Shown here: positions 47,359 to 58,670 of the stretch, piece after piece
Numbering within the stretch: the stretch's first letter is position 1
Layout: the number at the start of each line of letters is the position of its first letter
DNA from: Woodsholea maritima DSM 17123
Lineage (GTDB): Bacteria > Pseudomonadota > Alphaproteobacteria > Caulobacterales > Maricaulaceae
Direction of reading: 5' to 3'
DNA length: 64,000 nucleotides
Assembly: GCF_000382325.1 (NCBI RefSeq)
Contig: NZ_KB908059.1
Coordinates: 248,001-312,000 of the forward strand
Notes under the pieces: generated by a model
Told to the model about the DNA's origin: nothing
The model's database searches: none
What the model saw: the letters and a program-made list of their open reading frames with translations, nothing else
Position numbers and translations under genes: made by a program

Positions 47359-48558
47359 TCATGAAGTTAACAGACCGTGCAAATAACCTAAATCGTTCCA
47401 GGTGGCTACCAGCAAGATCCCCAAAACCAGCACCAAACCCACTTTAAAACCCATTTCTTGCACCGCAAGACTGGGTGGACGTTGTGTAATTGCTTCATAG
47501 GCACAAAACACCAAATGCCCACCATCCAGCATCGGAATAGGCATTAAGTTCATCAAGCCCAGACCGATTGAAATCAAGCCGGCAAAAAAGAATAAGCTTC
47601 TAACCCAAGCGCCAACGCGTTGATTAAGAGCAACCTCTTGTTCACCCGCATCGACGAGAAGCGTATTCGTCGTTAATTGCCCCGCCGTCGTGGCAATCCC
47701 TAAAGGCCCGTTCAATTGTTCCGTTCCAGAGCGCCCTGTAACAATGCGGCCAATATAGTCAAGGATATTTCCGACCATGTCTGCGGTAAATCTTACCCCA
47801 TAGAGCGGTGCCTCAAGCCAGGAATAGCGCTTGTAGGTACGCTGCGCATCGCGCGACAGCTCAACACCCAAAAACCCCATACGGCGCTCACCGCCTAATC
47901 CATCGGGGCGCAACTCACGATTAACACGCGCTTGCAGGTCTATAACTTGGCCATCGCGATTGACGGTTATCACCGCATCACGTGCACCGCGCAGAGCAAT
48001 CATCTGGCGCAATTCATCAAAGCTTTCGATCGGGCGCCCATCTATGGCAATCACCAAATCACCAGCTTGAACTCCGGCCGCCTCAGCTGCGCCGCCTTCA
48101 ATGACGCCGCCCACCAAAGGCGCTCGACGTTCCTCGCCAACCACAGCGCCAAACACTGAAAAGATCACAATCGCCAAAACGAAATTGGCCAGCGGACCGG
48201 CTGCCGTAATAAAAGCGCGTTGCCAAACGGGCTTAAAATGCATGACTTTGTCAGCATCAGGGCCGCGTTCAGCCCGTAGGCGCTCTAAAGTCTCGCGATC
48301 GGGCGCACCGGCCGCGTTCTCATCGCCCAGAAACCGTACATATCCGCCTAAGGGAAAGGCTGAAACCTGCCAGCAGGTACCGTGCTTATCGTAAATACCA
48401 AACAGCTTTGGACCAAAACCCAGAGAAAACGCCTCAGCATGCACACCACATAGACGACCGGCCCAGTAATGACCCAGCTCGTGGATCACCACGACAAAGC
48501 TCATAACAATCAGGAATGTAAAAATCCCAATCAGACCTGATCCTAGAATGTCTTGCAC
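47359..48558 (-). CDS. rseP: Site-2 intramembrane zinc protease RseP
   Basis: A 399-residue M50 protease in the inner membrane. The zinc site is HELGH at residues 26-30 in the first helix, with the second ligand motif in NLMPIPMLDGGHLVF near residue 345. One PDZ domain lies between (about 130-215; GDLVIAIDGRPIESFDEL). It cleaves membrane anti-sigma factors during envelope stress. The start is apparently GTG at 48558. Confidence 0.95.
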   Translation of the reverse strand: MQDILGSGLIGIFTFLIVMSFVVVIHELGHYWAGRLCGVHAEAFSLGFGPKLFGIYDKHGTCWQVSAFPLGGYVRFLGDENAAGAPDRETLERLRAERGPDADKVMHFKPVWQRAFITAAGPLANFVLAIVIFSVFGAVVGEERRAPLVGGVIEGGAAEAAGVQAGDLVIAIDGRPIESFDELRQMIALRGARDAVITVNRDGQVIDLQARVNRELRPDGLGGERRMGFLGVELSRDAQRTYKRYSWLEAPLYGVRFTADMVGNILDYIGRIVTGRSGTEQLNGPLGIATTAGQLTTNTLLVDAGEQEVALNQRVGAWVRSLFFFAGLISIGLGLMNLMPIPMLDGGHLVFCAYEAITQRPPSLAVQEMGFKVGLVLVLGILLVATWNDLGYLHGLLTS

Positions 48559-48657
48559 GCAGGATGGCTCCCCAAAACCTAAATCGCAATTACCTTAGCC
48601 GATAGAGCACGACAAAAGTAAGGCTTTCCTCAGACGTATGCATGAATAAACGCAGCC

Positions 48658-49836
48658 CTAAGCTCGCATCAGGGCCTGCAAAGCGCGCCCGGCTTGATCA
48701 CGGCCATAAGTATCGGCGCTGAAAACCTCTTCAAAACACGTCATAGACCACTGATTAAGACCATCTTTTGTGGCCTGATCAAGGCAAGTTTCCACGCATT
48801 GCGCAATTTCCAGAAACCCAATATGGCCATTTAAGAACGCGGCGACTGCAACCTCATTGGCTGAATTCAACACCGCTGCCAGCCCTCCACCCGCCGCGAA
48901 GGCGTCTCGCGCTAAACGTAACGCGGGAAAGCGCAACTCATCCGGGGCCTCAAAGCGCAATGTGCCAATTTTAGCCAAATCCAAAGGCGCGATATCGGCC
49001 GCCATACGCTGCGGAAAGGCCAAGGCATGCGCAATCGGCGTGCGCATATCGGGTGAGCCAAGTTGGGCCAACCAACTGCCATCACAATATTCAACCAAGC
49101 CATGCACGATGGAATCTGGATGGACCAGAACCTCCACCCTGTTGTGCTCCAGATCAAACAGATGACAGGCCTCGATAATCTCCAGGCCCTTATTCATCAT
49201 AGTCGCAGAATCGATGGAGATTTTTGCCCCCATGGACCAGGTGGGATGCGCCAGCGCCGTTTCAACACTCGCTTGGCCCATCTCAGCCAAACTTGAGCTG
49301 CGAAACGGACCACCAGAGGCCGTCAAAACGATCTTGCGAACATCGTGACGGCGATTATTCGCCAAAGCCTGGGCAATGGCATTGTGTTCAGAATCAACGG
49401 GCAACACCCGGGTGCCAAAGCGCGCGCACGTGTCCAGGAATAACACCCCCGAACAAACCAATGCTTCTTTATTCGCCAGCGCAATGGCCCCGCCCTGCTC
49501 GGCAGCGGCCAAAGTCGGCTTCAAACCGGCGGCGCCGACGATGGCAGCCATGGTCCAGTCGGCGGGCCGACGGGCCGCGTCAATCACCGCCTCTTCTCCA
49601 ACGGCCCAGTCTATGCCACTTCCCGCTAAAGCCGATGCTAAGCGGTCCGCACCCTGCGTATCGCCCAAAGCGACACATTGGGGGCGAAACTCCAAGGCCA
49701 AAGCGATCAAGTCTTCAACCCGGGTATTCGCCGTTAACGCAACCACCTCGAATTGGTCACGATTGGCGCGCACCAAATCGAGCGTCGCCTCTCCGATAGA
49801 GCCGGTTGCGCCCAAAACTGTAATGCGTTTTGTCAT
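48658..49836 (-). CDS. dxr: 1-deoxy-D-xylulose 5-phosphate reductoisomerase
   Basis: A 392-residue NADPH enzyme for the first committed MEP step. The nucleotide fold is RITVLGATGSIGEATLDLV, the metal site is VDSEHNAIAQAL, and the loop is TASGGPFRSSSL with MGAKISIDSATMMNKGLE. The start is the ATG at 49836, whose ATGA overlaps the cdsA stop. Its partner ispDF is at 1.5 kb. Confidence 0.97.
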   Translation of the reverse strand: MTKRITVLGATGSIGEATLDLVRANRDQFEVVALTANTRVEDLIALALEFRPQCVALGDTQGADRLASALAGSGIDWAVGEEAVIDAARRPADWTMAAIVGAAGLKPTLAAAEQGGAIALANKEALVCSGVLFLDTCARFGTRVLPVDSEHNAIAQALANNRRHDVRKIVLTASGGPFRSSSLAEMGQASVETALAHPTWSMGAKISIDSATMMNKGLEIIEACHLFDLEHNRVEVLVHPDSIVHGLVEYCDGSWLAQLGSPDMRTPIAHALAFPQRMAADIAPLDLAKIGTLRFEAPDELRFPALRLARDAFAAGGGLAAVLNSANEVAVAAFLNGHIGFLEIAQCVETCLDQATKDGLNQWSMTCFEEVFSADTYGRDQAGRALQALMRA

Positions 49837-50678
49837 GAGGGCGCTCCGCCGGGCCAAAGGCTGGGGTTCAAAGCAAACAGGAACCCCGCCATCAATGCCG
49901 CCAACATCAGAGCATCGACGCGGTCCAAAACCCCGCCATGACCGGGTATGAGTGAGCCCGCGTCCTTAACGCCGAAGCGACGCTTGGCTAGGGACATGAT
50001 GAGATCGCCAATCACAGCTGACATAGCAACAGGAAGGGCAATCGCGCCGCCCACCCACAGCGATCCTCCGGCAAAGTACATAACCACAGCCCCCGCCAGA
50101 ACACCAAAGGTGAGCCCCGCGATAAAGCCCGTCCAGGTTTTATTCGGGCTGGCTTGTGGCAACAGCTTCGGCCCGCCAATCCAGGTCCCCACCAGATAAG
50201 CAAAACTATCGGCCGCCCAGACCACGGCAAAGACATAGATGATCCGATCGAGACCATACGCATCATGTCCGCGCAGCCAGACTAGCATCGCCACGGCACT
50301 GGCGATATAAGCCACGCCGAAGACCGCTTCACCCACACCGCCGCGCGGTTTGCGATCAAAGCCCGCCCCTATTGTGCCGCACACAATCCAAAAGACGACC
50401 CAGCCCACAGGGGCCTGGGTGGCCAGAAGCGCTGCCCCTACAGCCGTCCCAGTCGCTAGAGCAAAGGCGCGCGGCGGCGCAGTGCGTTCCGACATCGACA
50501 CCCATTCCCAGCCCATAGCAGCGGCAAAAGCCGCGACAAAAATCGAGAACGCATGCCCGCCCCACCAGGTCAGGCCCAAGGCCAGGGGCGCTAAAATCAA
50601 GGCTGATAAGATCCGCTTTAGGAAAAGCGCATCACCCGGGGCCTTTGGACGGCGTAAAACAGGAAGCGGCTTAGGCAC
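49833..50678 (-). CDS. cdsA: Phosphatidate cytidylyltransferase
   Basis: A 281-residue polytopic membrane enzyme making CDP-diacylglycerol. The signature near the C-terminus is seen as RRFGVKDAGSLIPGHGGVLDRVDALM, split here as positions about 230-256. Seven or eight membrane helices are evident. It begins with GTG at 50678, overlapping the uppS stop by eight bases, with a GGGGGTGA ribosome site. Confidence 0.95.
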   Translation of the reverse strand: MPKPLPVLRRPKAPGDALFLKRILSALILAPLALGLTWWGGHAFSIFVAAFAAAMGWEWVSMSERTAPPRAFALATGTAVGAALLATQAPVGWVVFWIVCGTIGAGFDRKPRGGVGEAVFGVAYIASAVAMLVWLRGHDAYGLDRIIYVFAVVWAADSFAYLVGTWIGGPKLLPQASPNKTWTGFIAGLTFGVLAGAVVMYFAGGSLWVGGAIALPVAMSAVIGDLIMSLAKRRFGVKDAGSLIPGHGGVLDRVDALMLAALMAGFLFALNPSLWPGGAPS

Positions 50679-51402
50679 GCTTCACCCCCCCATAACGCCG
50701 ATCACGACTGGCATAGATTTCAAGGGCCATTTGAAGATGCGTCTCATCAAAATCCGGCCACATCACATTGTCTAAAAATATAAATTCAGAATACGCGCAC
50801 TGCCAAAGGAGAAAATTGGAAATACGATATTCCCCGCTGGTGCGCAACAAAATGTCAGGATCAGGCAGATCGCTCGTATCTAAAAAACTGGAATATAGCT
50901 CTTCATTGATCTGATCAGGATCGAGATCACCCGATTTCGCGGCCTTCGCAATGGCCTTGGCCGCGCGGACCAATTCATCGCGCCCACCATAATTAAATGC
51001 GACGTTCAAAAAGAAAGCCGAATTCTCACGCGTGCGCACTTCAGCACGCTCAATGATCGAAATCAGGTCAGGCGACAACCCTTCACGGCTACCGAGGATC
51101 CGAACCCGAACGCCTTCTTTGTGGAGTTTTTCAAGATCGGCATCGACAAAGCGTCGCAACAACTCGAACAGCGCTTCAATCTCTTCGGCAGGACGGCGCC
51201 AATTCTCGGTCGAAAACCCAAACAAGGTCAAATAGCGTACACCCGCATTGCCACAGGCACGCACCGCACGACGCACGGCATCGACCCCCGCCTTATGACC
51301 AAAGGCGCGGGGCCTGCCCTTTTGCTTTGCCCACCGACCATTTCCATCCATGATGATGGCGATATGCTGAGGCGTTTGCCCCTGGCTGTCCGGTGTCGTC
51401 AT
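50671..51402 (-). CDS. uppS: Undecaprenyl diphosphate synthase
   Basis: A 243-residue cis-prenyltransferase making the lipid carrier for peptidoglycan. Motifs include IAIIMDGNGRWAKQKGRPRA, LTLFGFSTENWRRPAEEI, FNYGGRDELVRA and LLRTSGEYRISNFLLWQ. The ATG at 51402 has AAAAGG eight bases upstream and is preferred to the GTG at 51423. It lies 30 bases after frr. Confidence 0.97.
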   Translation of the reverse strand: MTTPDSQGQTPQHIAIIMDGNGRWAKQKGRPRAFGHKAGVDAVRRAVRACGNAGVRYLTLFGFSTENWRRPAEEIEALFELLRRFVDADLEKLHKEGVRVRILGSREGLSPDLISIIERAEVRTRENSAFFLNVAFNYGGRDELVRAAKAIAKAAKSGDLDPDQINEELYSSFLDTSDLPDPDILLRTSGEYRISNFLLWQCAYSEFIFLDNVMWPDFDETHLQMALEIYASRDRRYGGVKRA

Positions 51403-51432
51403 CGACAAAACCTTTTCGATCACAGATGTGAT

Positions 51433-51987
51433 CTATACGTGCATGATTTCTTCTTGCTTGTGCTTGAGCATTTCATCAATGTCAGCGATGGCCGCATCCG
51501 TCGCCTTTTGCACCTGATCAGCGAACTTTTTATGTTCATCCTCAGAAATTTCGTTGGCCTTTTCCCCCGCCTTCAACTGATCCATGCCGTCGCGGCGCAC
51601 ATTGCGCACAGCAATACGGGCATTTTCCGCATACGTACCGGCCGTTTTCGCCAGATCCACGCGGCGTTCTTCATTGAGCGGTGGGATCGGTACGCGAATG
51701 AGCGCGCCTTCAGAAACCGGGTTCAACCCCAAAGATGAGTTGCGGATCGCCTTTTCAACAGCGCCAGCCAAAGACTGATCCCAAACCTGGACTGACAGCA
51801 TGCGCGGTTCAGGTGCCGTCACAGTTCCGATTTGACTGATCGGGGTCAGGGAGCCATAGGCGTCAACCTTAACCGGATCCAACAGAGCCGACGTCGCGCG
51901 CCCAGAGCGCAAACCAGACATTTCTTTTTTTGCCGCATCAACTGCGCCCGCCATACGGCGCTTCAGGTCAGCAAGATCAAAAGACAT
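51433..51987 (-). CDS. frr: Ribosome recycling factor
   Basis: A 184-residue RRF splitting post-termination ribosomes with EF-G. Seen are [52 protein letters not shown] and the C-terminal helix [13 protein letters not shown]. It follows pyrH by 29 bases. Confidence 0.97.
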   Translation of the reverse strand: MSFDLADLKRRMAGAVDAAKKEMSGLRSGRATSALLDPVKVDAYGSLTPISQIGTVTAPEPRMLSVQVWDQSLAGAVEKAIRNSSLGLNPVSEGALIRVPIPPLNEERRVDLAKTAGTYAENARIAVRNVRRDGMDQLKAGEKANEISEDEHKKFADQVQKATDAAIADIDEMLKHKQEEIMHV

Positions 51988-52016
51988 AAGGTGTTCCTCT
52001 TTAAACTCGTGGAGTG

Positions 52017-52775
52017 TTACGCGCTGGCGTTCGGTTTACCCACGATCGTGCAAACCCCCTGGCCATTAAGAACGCGGGCCAAACCACCTTGATCATGAAT
52101 GTTAAACACCACAATCGGAATTTGGTTATCACGCATCAAAGTCACAGCCGATGCGTCCATCACTTTTAAGTCACGCGCCAAAACGTCTAAATAGTCAAGG
52201 CTTTCGAAGCGCTTCGCGTTCGGATTTTTACGCGGGTCATCATCATAGACCCCATCGACCTGGGTGCCCTTGAACAAGGCATCACACCCCATTTCCGCAG
52301 CCCGCAAGGCCGCAGCAGTATCAGTGGTAAAGAAGGGATTACCTGTACCCGCAGCAAAAATCACCACCCGACCACGTTCCATATGACGCATGGCACGGCG
52401 GCGAATATAAGGCTCACACACCGTGGTCATGGGAATGGCCGATTGCACGCGCGATTCGACGCCAACCCGCTCCAGCGCGGTTTGCATCGCCAGCGCATTC
52501 ATCACCGTCGCCAGCATGCCCATATAATCGGCCGAGGCGCGCTCCATACCGCGCGCCGCAGCGCTTAGGCCGCGGAAAATATTCCCACCACCAATGACCA
52601 AGCAGATCTCGAACCCGGCCTCAACCGCGTGCTTAATCTCACCGGCAATACGCTCAGTGGTTTCAGTATCGATGCCATAGGCACCGCTGCCCATGAGGGC
52701 CTCACCAGAGACTTTCAACAAAACGCGTTTAAAACGCGCCGTGTTAGAAGGGTTAGAGAGAACATCCTCAGTCAT
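52017..52775 (-). CDS. pyrH: UMP kinase
   Basis: A 252-residue hexameric kinase converting UMP to UDP, feeding pyrG. It shows [45 protein letters not shown] and [13 protein letters not shown]. The ATG at 52775 (MTEDVLSN) has GGAG seven bases upstream, so the longer frame from 52802 is not used. Confidence 0.97.
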   Translation of the reverse strand: MTEDVLSNPSNTARFKRVLLKVSGEALMGSGAYGIDTETTERIAGEIKHAVEAGFEICLVIGGGNIFRGLSAAARGMERASADYMGMLATVMNALAMQTALERVGVESRVQSAIPMTTVCEPYIRRRAMRHMERGRVVIFAAGTGNPFFTTDTAAALRAAEMGCDALFKGTQVDGVYDDDPRKNPNAKRFESLDYLDVLARDLKVMDASAVTLMRDNQIPIVVFNIHDQGGLARVLNGQGVCTIVGKPNASA

Positions 52776-52805
52776 GACAGGGCTCCAAAGCATAGCAGGC
52801 AAGCC

Positions 52806-52832
52806 AAGCGCCAGAGCATAGCCCTGGCGCTT
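52806..52832 (-). other. Stable hairpin between tsf and pyrH
   Basis: A perfect nine-base-pair stem (AAGCGCCAG at 52806-52814 and CTGGCGCTT at 52824-52832) with a nine-base loop lies in the 80-base gap. On the minus strand no U-tract follows the stem, so a processing or stabilising element is as likely as termination. Confidence 0.45.
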
Positions 52833-52855
52833 GCAACTCTAAAAAAAGAAAAGTA

Positions 52856-53797
52856 TTAGCCTTTCGCAGCGGCGGCAACTTCGGCTGCGAAATCCTCTTC
52901 TTTTTTCTCAACACCCTCACCCAGGACCATGCGAACAAAGCCGGTCAAGGCGATAGGGGCACCAACTTCAGCTTCAGCAGCCTTAACAGCCTCTTCAACA
53001 GACTTGTCTGGATCGAGAACGAAGCTCTGCTTCAACAGCACGACTTCTTCGTAGAATTTACGGATACGGCCTTCAACCATTTTCTCGATGATGTTTTCAG
53101 GCTTGCCAGATTGACGCGCCTGCTCAGCAAACACATCACGCTCTTTCGCCACAACATCTTGATCCAGCTCTTCAACCTGAAGCGCCAAAGCCGGAGCCGG
53201 AGAACCCGCAGCCACGTGCATCGCAATGCGGCGGCCCAGATCTTCCAGCTTGGCTTTGTCACCTGTCGATTCCAAAGCCACCAGAACGCCAATACGACCT
53301 TTGCCGTCAACGACAGCATTGTGGACATAGGTCGCAACAACACCATTTTCGACAGACAAGCGCGCAAAACGGCGCAGGCCCATATTTTCACCGATCTTAG
53401 CAACCAGATCCGTCAAAGTTTCAGCAACAGGCTTGCCAGCCCCCATAGGGGCCTGAGCCAAAGCCTCAACGCTATCAACGTTCAAGGCCAGACCCGCGAT
53501 TTCACCAACAGCAGCCTGGAACAATTCGTTACGGGCTACGAAGTCGGTTTCAGAGTTCACTTCAACAGCGGCGGCAGTCATGCCATTGCCACTGGCTTGA
53601 GCTGTAACGGCAACCAGGCCTTCAGCAGCAGCGCGATCTGATTTCTTAGCAGCCTTAGACAGGCCTTTTTTACGCAACCAATCGATTGCAGCTTCGAAAT
53701 CGCCATCAGTCTCTGAGAGGGCTTTTTTGCAGTCCATCATGCCTGCGCCAGTAGACTCACGCAGTTCTTTGACGAGGGCGGCGGTAATTGCGGCCAT
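52856..53797 (-). CDS. tsf: Elongation factor Ts
   Basis: A 313-residue nucleotide exchange factor for EF-Tu. The N-terminal UBA-like domain has [21 protein letters not shown] and the core has [13 protein letters not shown]. It is cotranscribed with rpsB, 33 bases upstream, the universal arrangement. Confidence 0.98.
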   Translation of the reverse strand: MAAITAALVKELRESTGAGMMDCKKALSETDGDFEAAIDWLRKKGLSKAAKKSDRAAAEGLVAVTAQASGNGMTAAAVEVNSETDFVARNELFQAAVGEIAGLALNVDSVEALAQAPMGAGKPVAETLTDLVAKIGENMGLRRFARLSVENGVVATYVHNAVVDGKGRIGVLVALESTGDKAKLEDLGRRIAMHVAAGSPAPALALQVEELDQDVVAKERDVFAEQARQSGKPENIIEKMVEGRIRKFYEEVVLLKQSFVLDPDKSVEEAVKAAEAEVGAPIALTGFVRMVLGEGVEKKEEDFAAEVAAAAKG

Positions 53798-53830
53798 GGG
53801 GAAGTCTCCTTAGGTCAGCCGATCGCGCGG

Positions 53831-54682
53831 TTATTCAGATTTAGTCTCTTCAGCAGATGCATCACCTGCTGCTTGGTCTTGGGCATTGCCGACCAGATCC
53901 GCTTCACCGGTCACTTCAGCAACCGCCGCCATCAAGGCCGCTTCATCTGGATTGTCAGCTTCACCCAAATCTACACCCAACGCCATTTGGTTGTCGGCCA
54001 TACCATCAAGAACGGCTTCCGCAACCAAATCACAATACAAAGACAGAGCGCGAGACGCATCGTCATTGCCTGGAATTGGGAAATCAATATTGTCAGGGTC
54101 AGAATTGGTGTCGACCACAGCAATCACAGGGATGCCCAAACGCTTGGCTTCCTGGATAGCAATCGCTTCTTTATTCGTGTCGATTACGAACATAAGGTCA
54201 GGCGTGCCGCCCATTTCCTTGATCCCGCCCAATGAACGCTCCAGCTTTTCGCGCTCACGGGTCAAGTTCAAAATTTCTTTTTTGGTGAAACCTTGCGCGC
54301 CACCCTCTTGATCCAAAACACCTTCCAACTCACGAAGACGCTGGATAGAGTTTGAAATGGTACGCCAGTTGGTCAGCGTACCGCCCAACCAACGATGGTT
54401 CATATAGTATTGGGCGCAACGCTGAGCGGCTTGCGCCACAGGATCAGACGCTTGACGCTTGGTCCCCACGAACAGAACGCGACCGCCTTTAGCCGCAACT
54501 TCGCGCACTTTCACCAAAGCTTGGTGCAGCAGCGGAACGGTTTGCGACAGGTCGATAATGTGAATGTTGGCGCGTTCACCAAAGATGTAAGACTTCATCT
54601 TTGGGTTCCAACGGTGGGTCTGGTGACCGAAGTGACAGCCAGCTTCCAAGAGTTGGCGCATTGAGAAATCAGGTAGGGCCAT
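53831..54682 (-). CDS. rpsB: 30S ribosomal protein S2
   Basis: A 283-residue S2 beginning [27 protein letters not shown] (positions 1-27), with [30 protein letters not shown] and the D-x-N-K-E site [16 protein letters not shown]. The acidic C-terminal tail (about 245-283) is longer than in E. coli, as in other alphaproteobacteria. It leads the rpsB-tsf-pyrH-frr group. Confidence 0.98.
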   Translation of the reverse strand: MALPDFSMRQLLEAGCHFGHQTHRWNPKMKSYIFGERANIHIIDLSQTVPLLHQALVKVREVAAKGGRVLFVGTKRQASDPVAQAAQRCAQYYMNHRWLGGTLTNWRTISNSIQRLRELEGVLDQEGGAQGFTKKEILNLTREREKLERSLGGIKEMGGTPDLMFVIDTNKEAIAIQEAKRLGIPVIAVVDTNSDPDNIDFPIPGNDDASRALSLYCDLVAEAVLDGMADNQMALGVDLGEADNPDEAALMAAVAEVTGEADLVGNAQDQAAGDASAEETKSE

Positions 54683-54811
54683 AATCTATATCCTTTTCCG
54701 GTTTGGCCTAACGCAGAGCGGAACAATCACCAATCCTAAACGGACCGGGTCATGCACCGGACGGTCGCTTGAACTCATCAAGCACCAAGCTCCACGTGTG
54801 AGATGGCCGCG

Positions 54812-54840
54812 CTTATAAGCGCCAATGGCCTTAAACTCAA
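54812..54840 (-). promoter_or_regulatory. Candidate rpsB promoter
   Basis: On the minus strand TTGAGT (54840-54835) and TATAAG (54817-54812) are spaced by 17 bases, which would start an mRNA near 54805 with a leader of about 120 bases before the rpsB ATG. Such leaders often carry S2 autoregulation, but I see no definite motif. The rest of the 303-base gap to dnaE (54683-54985) shows nothing else that I can support. Confidence 0.5.
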
Positions 54841-54985
54841 GCAAGCATGCGCACAAAAATGACATAGAGCGATTTTTGACCCGCCCTGTATGGCCAAAAT
54901 ACAGCTGCGGACCGGGTAAAGACCAAAGGCTCTCGAGATCACGAACGCCATAGTCTGCTTCGAAGGTCTCGTGTTGCGTCTCTGC

Positions 54986-57900
54986 CTAAAGGGTTTCGAT
55001 CTCACTAACCCCCTTAATCGCCTTAATGGCGGCTTTGGCTGCACTGTCGATGGCGTGCTTACCGGGTAGGCGAACTTCACCATGGCGACCATCGCTGAGC
55101 CGTAGGGCCAGATGAACCCGGCCCCGCAAAGCATCCTCACGCAAATTCGCCCGCTCTAAGCGGGTTTTAAGCAGATCCAGCGCCTCACCCTCACGGATAT
55201 GAATACGGATCCCCTCACCGGCCGCTTCCGCAGCTAAATTGGATAGGGGCTCAACCGAATCGACAATCAATCGCAATTGCTCATCGCGCATATCCAGGCG
55301 GCAACTGACGATCACCGCCTCACCAGGCTCCAGCTGGTCGCGATAAGTGCGTAATACCTCGGGCGGGACCAGCGGTTCAAACTCACCCGACGGATCAGAA
55401 AGAGTGAGGAAGGCGAATTTCTCGTTGGATTTGCGCGAAACCTTTTCTTGTTTACGGCGCACCACCCCGGCCATACGCGCAGCACGCCGACCTTCAGCCG
55501 CATAAATCGGTGCATCCGTACACAAAATGACCGAACGGCGCGCCAAGGCCTCACGCATATCATCAAGCGGATGGCCTGAAAGATAAAAACCGATCGCACT
55601 AAGCTCCTCATCCAAGCGCTGGATAGGATCCCAAGGATCAATGTCAGGCAGATTGGGATGGGCCAAATTAGGCGCTTCATCCCCACCGCCAAAGAGCGAA
55701 GATTGCGCACTGTCGCGTTCTGCCTGGGCCTGTTGAGCGAGCGACAACAACATTTCTGCACTGGCAAACAACCGGCCCCGGTCGGGGTCTAGACTATCAA
55801 AGGCCCCGGCACGGGCTAAGTTTTCAAAGGCACGTTTATTCACCTGGCGCGGATCAACACGCTCTGCAAAATCAAAAATATCTTTAAATGGCCCGCCTGA
55901 ACGGCGCACAGCCGCCACATGTTCCATCGCGCTATAGCCAACATTGCGGATCGCACCTAAGGCATAACGAATTGTGCCGTCTTCCACCGCAAAGTCAGCT
56001 TCAGATTTATTAACATCAGGAGGACGCACGACCAGGCCCATGGCCTTACATTCCTGGAAAAACACCGCGAGCTTATCGGTATTGGCCATATCCAGGCTCA
56101 TCAAGCCGGCCATAAAGGCCACAGGATAGTTGGCTTTCAAGAAGGCCGTGCGATAGGCAATCAAGGCATAGGCCGCAGCGTGGGATTTATTGAAACCGTA
56201 ACCGGCAAATTCAGCCACCAGATCGAAAATGAAAGAGGCCCGCTTGGCCGTCACATCCTTTTTCGCGGCCCCGTCAAGGAAACGCGCGCGCTGCTTATCC
56301 ATTTCCTCTTTTTTCTTTTTACCCATGGCGCGGCGGAGCAAATCCGCTTCACCCAGGCTATAGCCCGAGAGGATCTGGGCGATCTGCATCACCTGTTCCT
56401 GATAGATGATAACCCCATAGGTTTCTTTCAGGACCGGGGTTAAATCAGGATGGAGATAATCCGGCTCTGCGCGGCCGAACTTACGATCAACATAAACGTC
56501 AATATTCTTCATCGGACCAGGACGATAAAGCGAAATCAACGCGATGATGTCTTCGATAGTGTCGGGCTTGAGCTTTTTGAGCGTTTCACGCATGCCCGTA
56601 CTTTCGAGCTGGAACACGCCAATGGCCAAACCCGAAGTGAGAAGATCATACGTTTTTCGGTCGTGAAGACTGATCGCTTCAATATCGAGGGGCTCCAGAC
56701 CCTGAGCCTCGATATATTTAAGGGCACGCGCAATCACGGTGAGGGTTTTTAGGCCCAAGAAGTCAAATTTCACCAGGCCCGCCGGTTCGACCCATTTCAT
56801 GTTGAACTGCGTGGCCGGAATATCTGAGCGCGGATCTTGATAGAGCGGCACCAATTGGGTCAACGGACGATCGCTAATGACAACACCGGCCGCGTGGGTT
56901 GAAGCGTTTCGATAGAAGCCCTCCAACTGAAGCGCGACTTCAATGAGGCGATTGACCGCCTCATCCTCTTCGCGAAATTGTTGGAGTTTGGGCTCTGTCT
57001 CAACGGCTTCGGCCAAGGTTGTCGGCTGGGCGGGGTTATTGGGGACCAGCTTGGCAATACGGTCCACAAGCCCGAGCGGCAGTTGTAAAACCCGGCCCAC
57101 ATCGCGCACCACCGCGCGCGCCTGAAGCGTACCAAAGGTAATGATCTGCGCAACCCGATCCGCGCCGTAATTATCCTTTACATAACGGATCACCTCACCG
57201 CGGCGATCCTGACAGAAGTCAACGTCGAAGTCTGGCATAGACACACGTTCTGGGTTCAAGAAGCGCTCAAACAGCAAGCCAAAACGTAAGGGGTCCAGAT
57301 CAGTAATGGTCAACGCCCAGGCGACAAGCGAGCCCGCACCCGAACCCCGGCCCGGACCGACGGGAATGTCATGGGTTTTTGCCCATTGAATGAAGTCCGA
57401 AACGATGAGGAAGTAGCCGGGAAAGCCCATGCGTTCGATGATACCAAGTTCGTAGTCAAGACGCTCAAAATAGGTTTCACGCGGAGCCGCAATTTCATTT
57501 TGCGCTTCAAGTTGAACCAAGCGCTCTTCCAAGCCCTCGCTGGATCGCGCACGAAGCTCTTCAGCTTCATTGCGCTCGCCCTTTGTAGGGAAGCGCGGCA
57601 AGATAGGGTTCGTGGTCAAAGGACGATAGGAACAACGCCGCGCAATATCGAGGGTGTTGGCGATGGCTTCAGGGAGGTCGCAAAACAGCTCCACCATCTC
57701 TTCTGGTGATTTAAAATAATGCTCAGGCGTAACCTTACGCCGGTCATCGACCGTCACATAGGTACTTTCAGAAATGCACAACAGCGCATCATGGGCCTGA
57801 TGCATGGAGCGCTTAGGAAAGAAGGCTTCATTGGTGGCCACGAGCGGAAGGTCACGCCCATAGGCCTGTTCGATGAGCCAATTTTCCGCCTGAAGCTCTT

Positions 57901-58459
57901 CCTCACGCCCATGGCGTTGCAGCTCGATATAGAGGCGGTGATCAAAGTGCGCGTTGAGACGATCCAACACGCTCGAGGCTGGGCCTGCGCGGCCATCCAC
58001 AATGAGCTGGTTCAACACCCCTTCAGGGCCACCGGTAAGACAGATCAAGCCTTCATGATGGACGAGAAGCTTATCGAGCGTAATATGGGGCTCATCCGTT
58101 GGGCCAACATCAAGGAAAGCCGCAGAGGATAGAACCATCAGGTTTTGATAGCCGATTTCAGTCTGCGCAAAAAGCACCAACGTGCCTTGCGGTTCGACGC
58201 GTTCGCCCGGACGTGGATCTTCAAACCGCACCGAGAGCGTGCACCCCGTCAGGGGCTGAAGCCCCTCACCAGCCAAAACTTCAGAAAACTCCAAAGCCCC
58301 AAAGAGATTATTTGTATCGGTCAGGCCAATCGCGGGCATCGCGTATTGATGGGCGAGCTTGACCATATCCTTGATCTTGAGTGCGCCTTCCAACAGCGAA
58401 TACGGCGAGCGCGTACGCAAATGGATAAAGGGCGAAAGGGTTTGGGGGGCGTCGGTCAT
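54986..58459 (-). CDS. dnaE: DNA polymerase III alpha subunit
   Basis: A 1157-residue replicative polymerase. The order is a PHP domain (1-270), a polymerase core with the catalytic Asp triad motif [13 protein letters not shown] near residue 410, a tandem HhH (about 830-890), an OB-fold region (about 985-1060) and a C-terminal tail ending EIETL. Other blocks are [16 protein letters not shown] and [18 protein letters not shown]. The PHP motif reads [14 protein letters not shown], where relatives usually have HLRVHS, so a metal-binding His is Arg17; the PHP of many DnaE is inactive anyway. The gene follows a 30-codon ORF by 74 bases. Confidence 0.97.
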   Translation of the reverse strand: MTDAPQTLSPFIHLRTRSPYSLLEGALKIKDMVKLAHQYAMPAIGLTDTNNLFGALEFSEVLAGEGLQPLTGCTLSVRFEDPRPGERVEPQGTLVLFAQTEIGYQNLMVLSSAAFLDVGPTDEPHITLDKLLVHHEGLICLTGGPEGVLNQLIVDGRAGPASSVLDRLNAHFDHRLYIELQRHGREEELQAENWLIEQAYGRDLPLVATNEAFFPKRSMHQAHDALLCISESTYVTVDDRRKVTPEHYFKSPEEMVELFCDLPEAIANTLDIARRCSYRPLTTNPILPRFPTKGERNEAEELRARSSEGLEERLVQLEAQNEIAAPRETYFERLDYELGIIERMGFPGYFLIVSDFIQWAKTHDIPVGPGRGSGAGSLVAWALTITDLDPLRFGLLFERFLNPERVSMPDFDVDFCQDRRGEVIRYVKDNYGADRVAQIITFGTLQARAVVRDVGRVLQLPLGLVDRIAKLVPNNPAQPTTLAEAVETEPKLQQFREEDEAVNRLIEVALQLEGFYRNASTHAAGVVISDRPLTQLVPLYQDPRSDIPATQFNMKWVEPAGLVKFDFLGLKTLTVIARALKYIEAQGLEPLDIEAISLHDRKTYDLLTSGLAIGVFQLESTGMRETLKKLKPDTIEDIIALISLYRPGPMKNIDVYVDRKFGRAEPDYLHPDLTPVLKETYGVIIYQEQVMQIAQILSGYSLGEADLLRRAMGKKKKEEMDKQRARFLDGAAKKDVTAKRASFIFDLVAEFAGYGFNKSHAAAYALIAYRTAFLKANYPVAFMAGLMSLDMANTDKLAVFFQECKAMGLVVRPPDVNKSEADFAVEDGTIRYALGAIRNVGYSAMEHVAAVRRSGGPFKDIFDFAERVDPRQVNKRAFENLARAGAFDSLDPDRGRLFASAEMLLSLAQQAQAERDSAQSSLFGGGDEAPNLAHPNLPDIDPWDPIQRLDEELSAIGFYLSGHPLDDMREALARRSVILCTDAPIYAAEGRRAARMAGVVRRKQEKVSRKSNEKFAFLTLSDPSGEFEPLVPPEVLRTYRDQLEPGEAVIVSCRLDMRDEQLRLIVDSVEPLSNLAAEAAGEGIRIHIREGEALDLLKTRLERANLREDALRGRVHLALRLSDGRHGEVRLPGKHAIDSAAKAAIKAIKGVSEIETL

Positions 58460-58533
58460 GGATCAAGGCTTTCACAGGCGATGAGCTCAGCACACTCTGA
58501 GACTCATAATTCACCTAGCATAGCGATACGAGC

Positions 58534-58626
58534 TTAGCCCGCAAAGGCAGCCCCCCATGTCATCACCACAGCGATGAAGCCCAGAACAGCGAAGGCAGAG
58601 GTGGTTTCAGCAAGAACACGGCGCAT
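58534..58626 (-). CDS. 30-residue membrane ORF, candidate SidA-type SOS division inhibitor
   Basis: Too short for usual gene calls. The frame runs from ATG 58626 to TAA 58534 and encodes 30 residues starting MRRVLAETTSAF, followed by one hydrophobic segment (about residues 11-29, AVLGFIAVVMTWGAA) and a Gly end. AGGA lies nine bases before the ATG. A sigma-70-like promoter (TTGACG/TATACA, 18-base spacer) starts near 58684, with LexA-like boxes on and after it. In Caulobacter the SOS-induced inhibitor SidA is a 29-residue inner-membrane protein which, as I recall, is encoded next to dnaE, so size, topology, regulation and place agree. Sequence similarity to SidA cannot be checked here, so the name is an inference. 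Confidence 0.6.
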   Translation of the reverse strand: MRRVLAETTSAFAVLGFIAVVMTWGAAFAG

Positions 58627-58670
58627 GGAACATATCCTTTTTCAGATCACATCACTGCGGAAAACAGTGA

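Noticed and set aside
54778-55140. 120-residue minus-strand frame covering the rpsB promoter and the dnaE 3' end
   Set aside because: Overlaps dnaE in another frame and reads through the rpsB promoter; composition is not protein-like.
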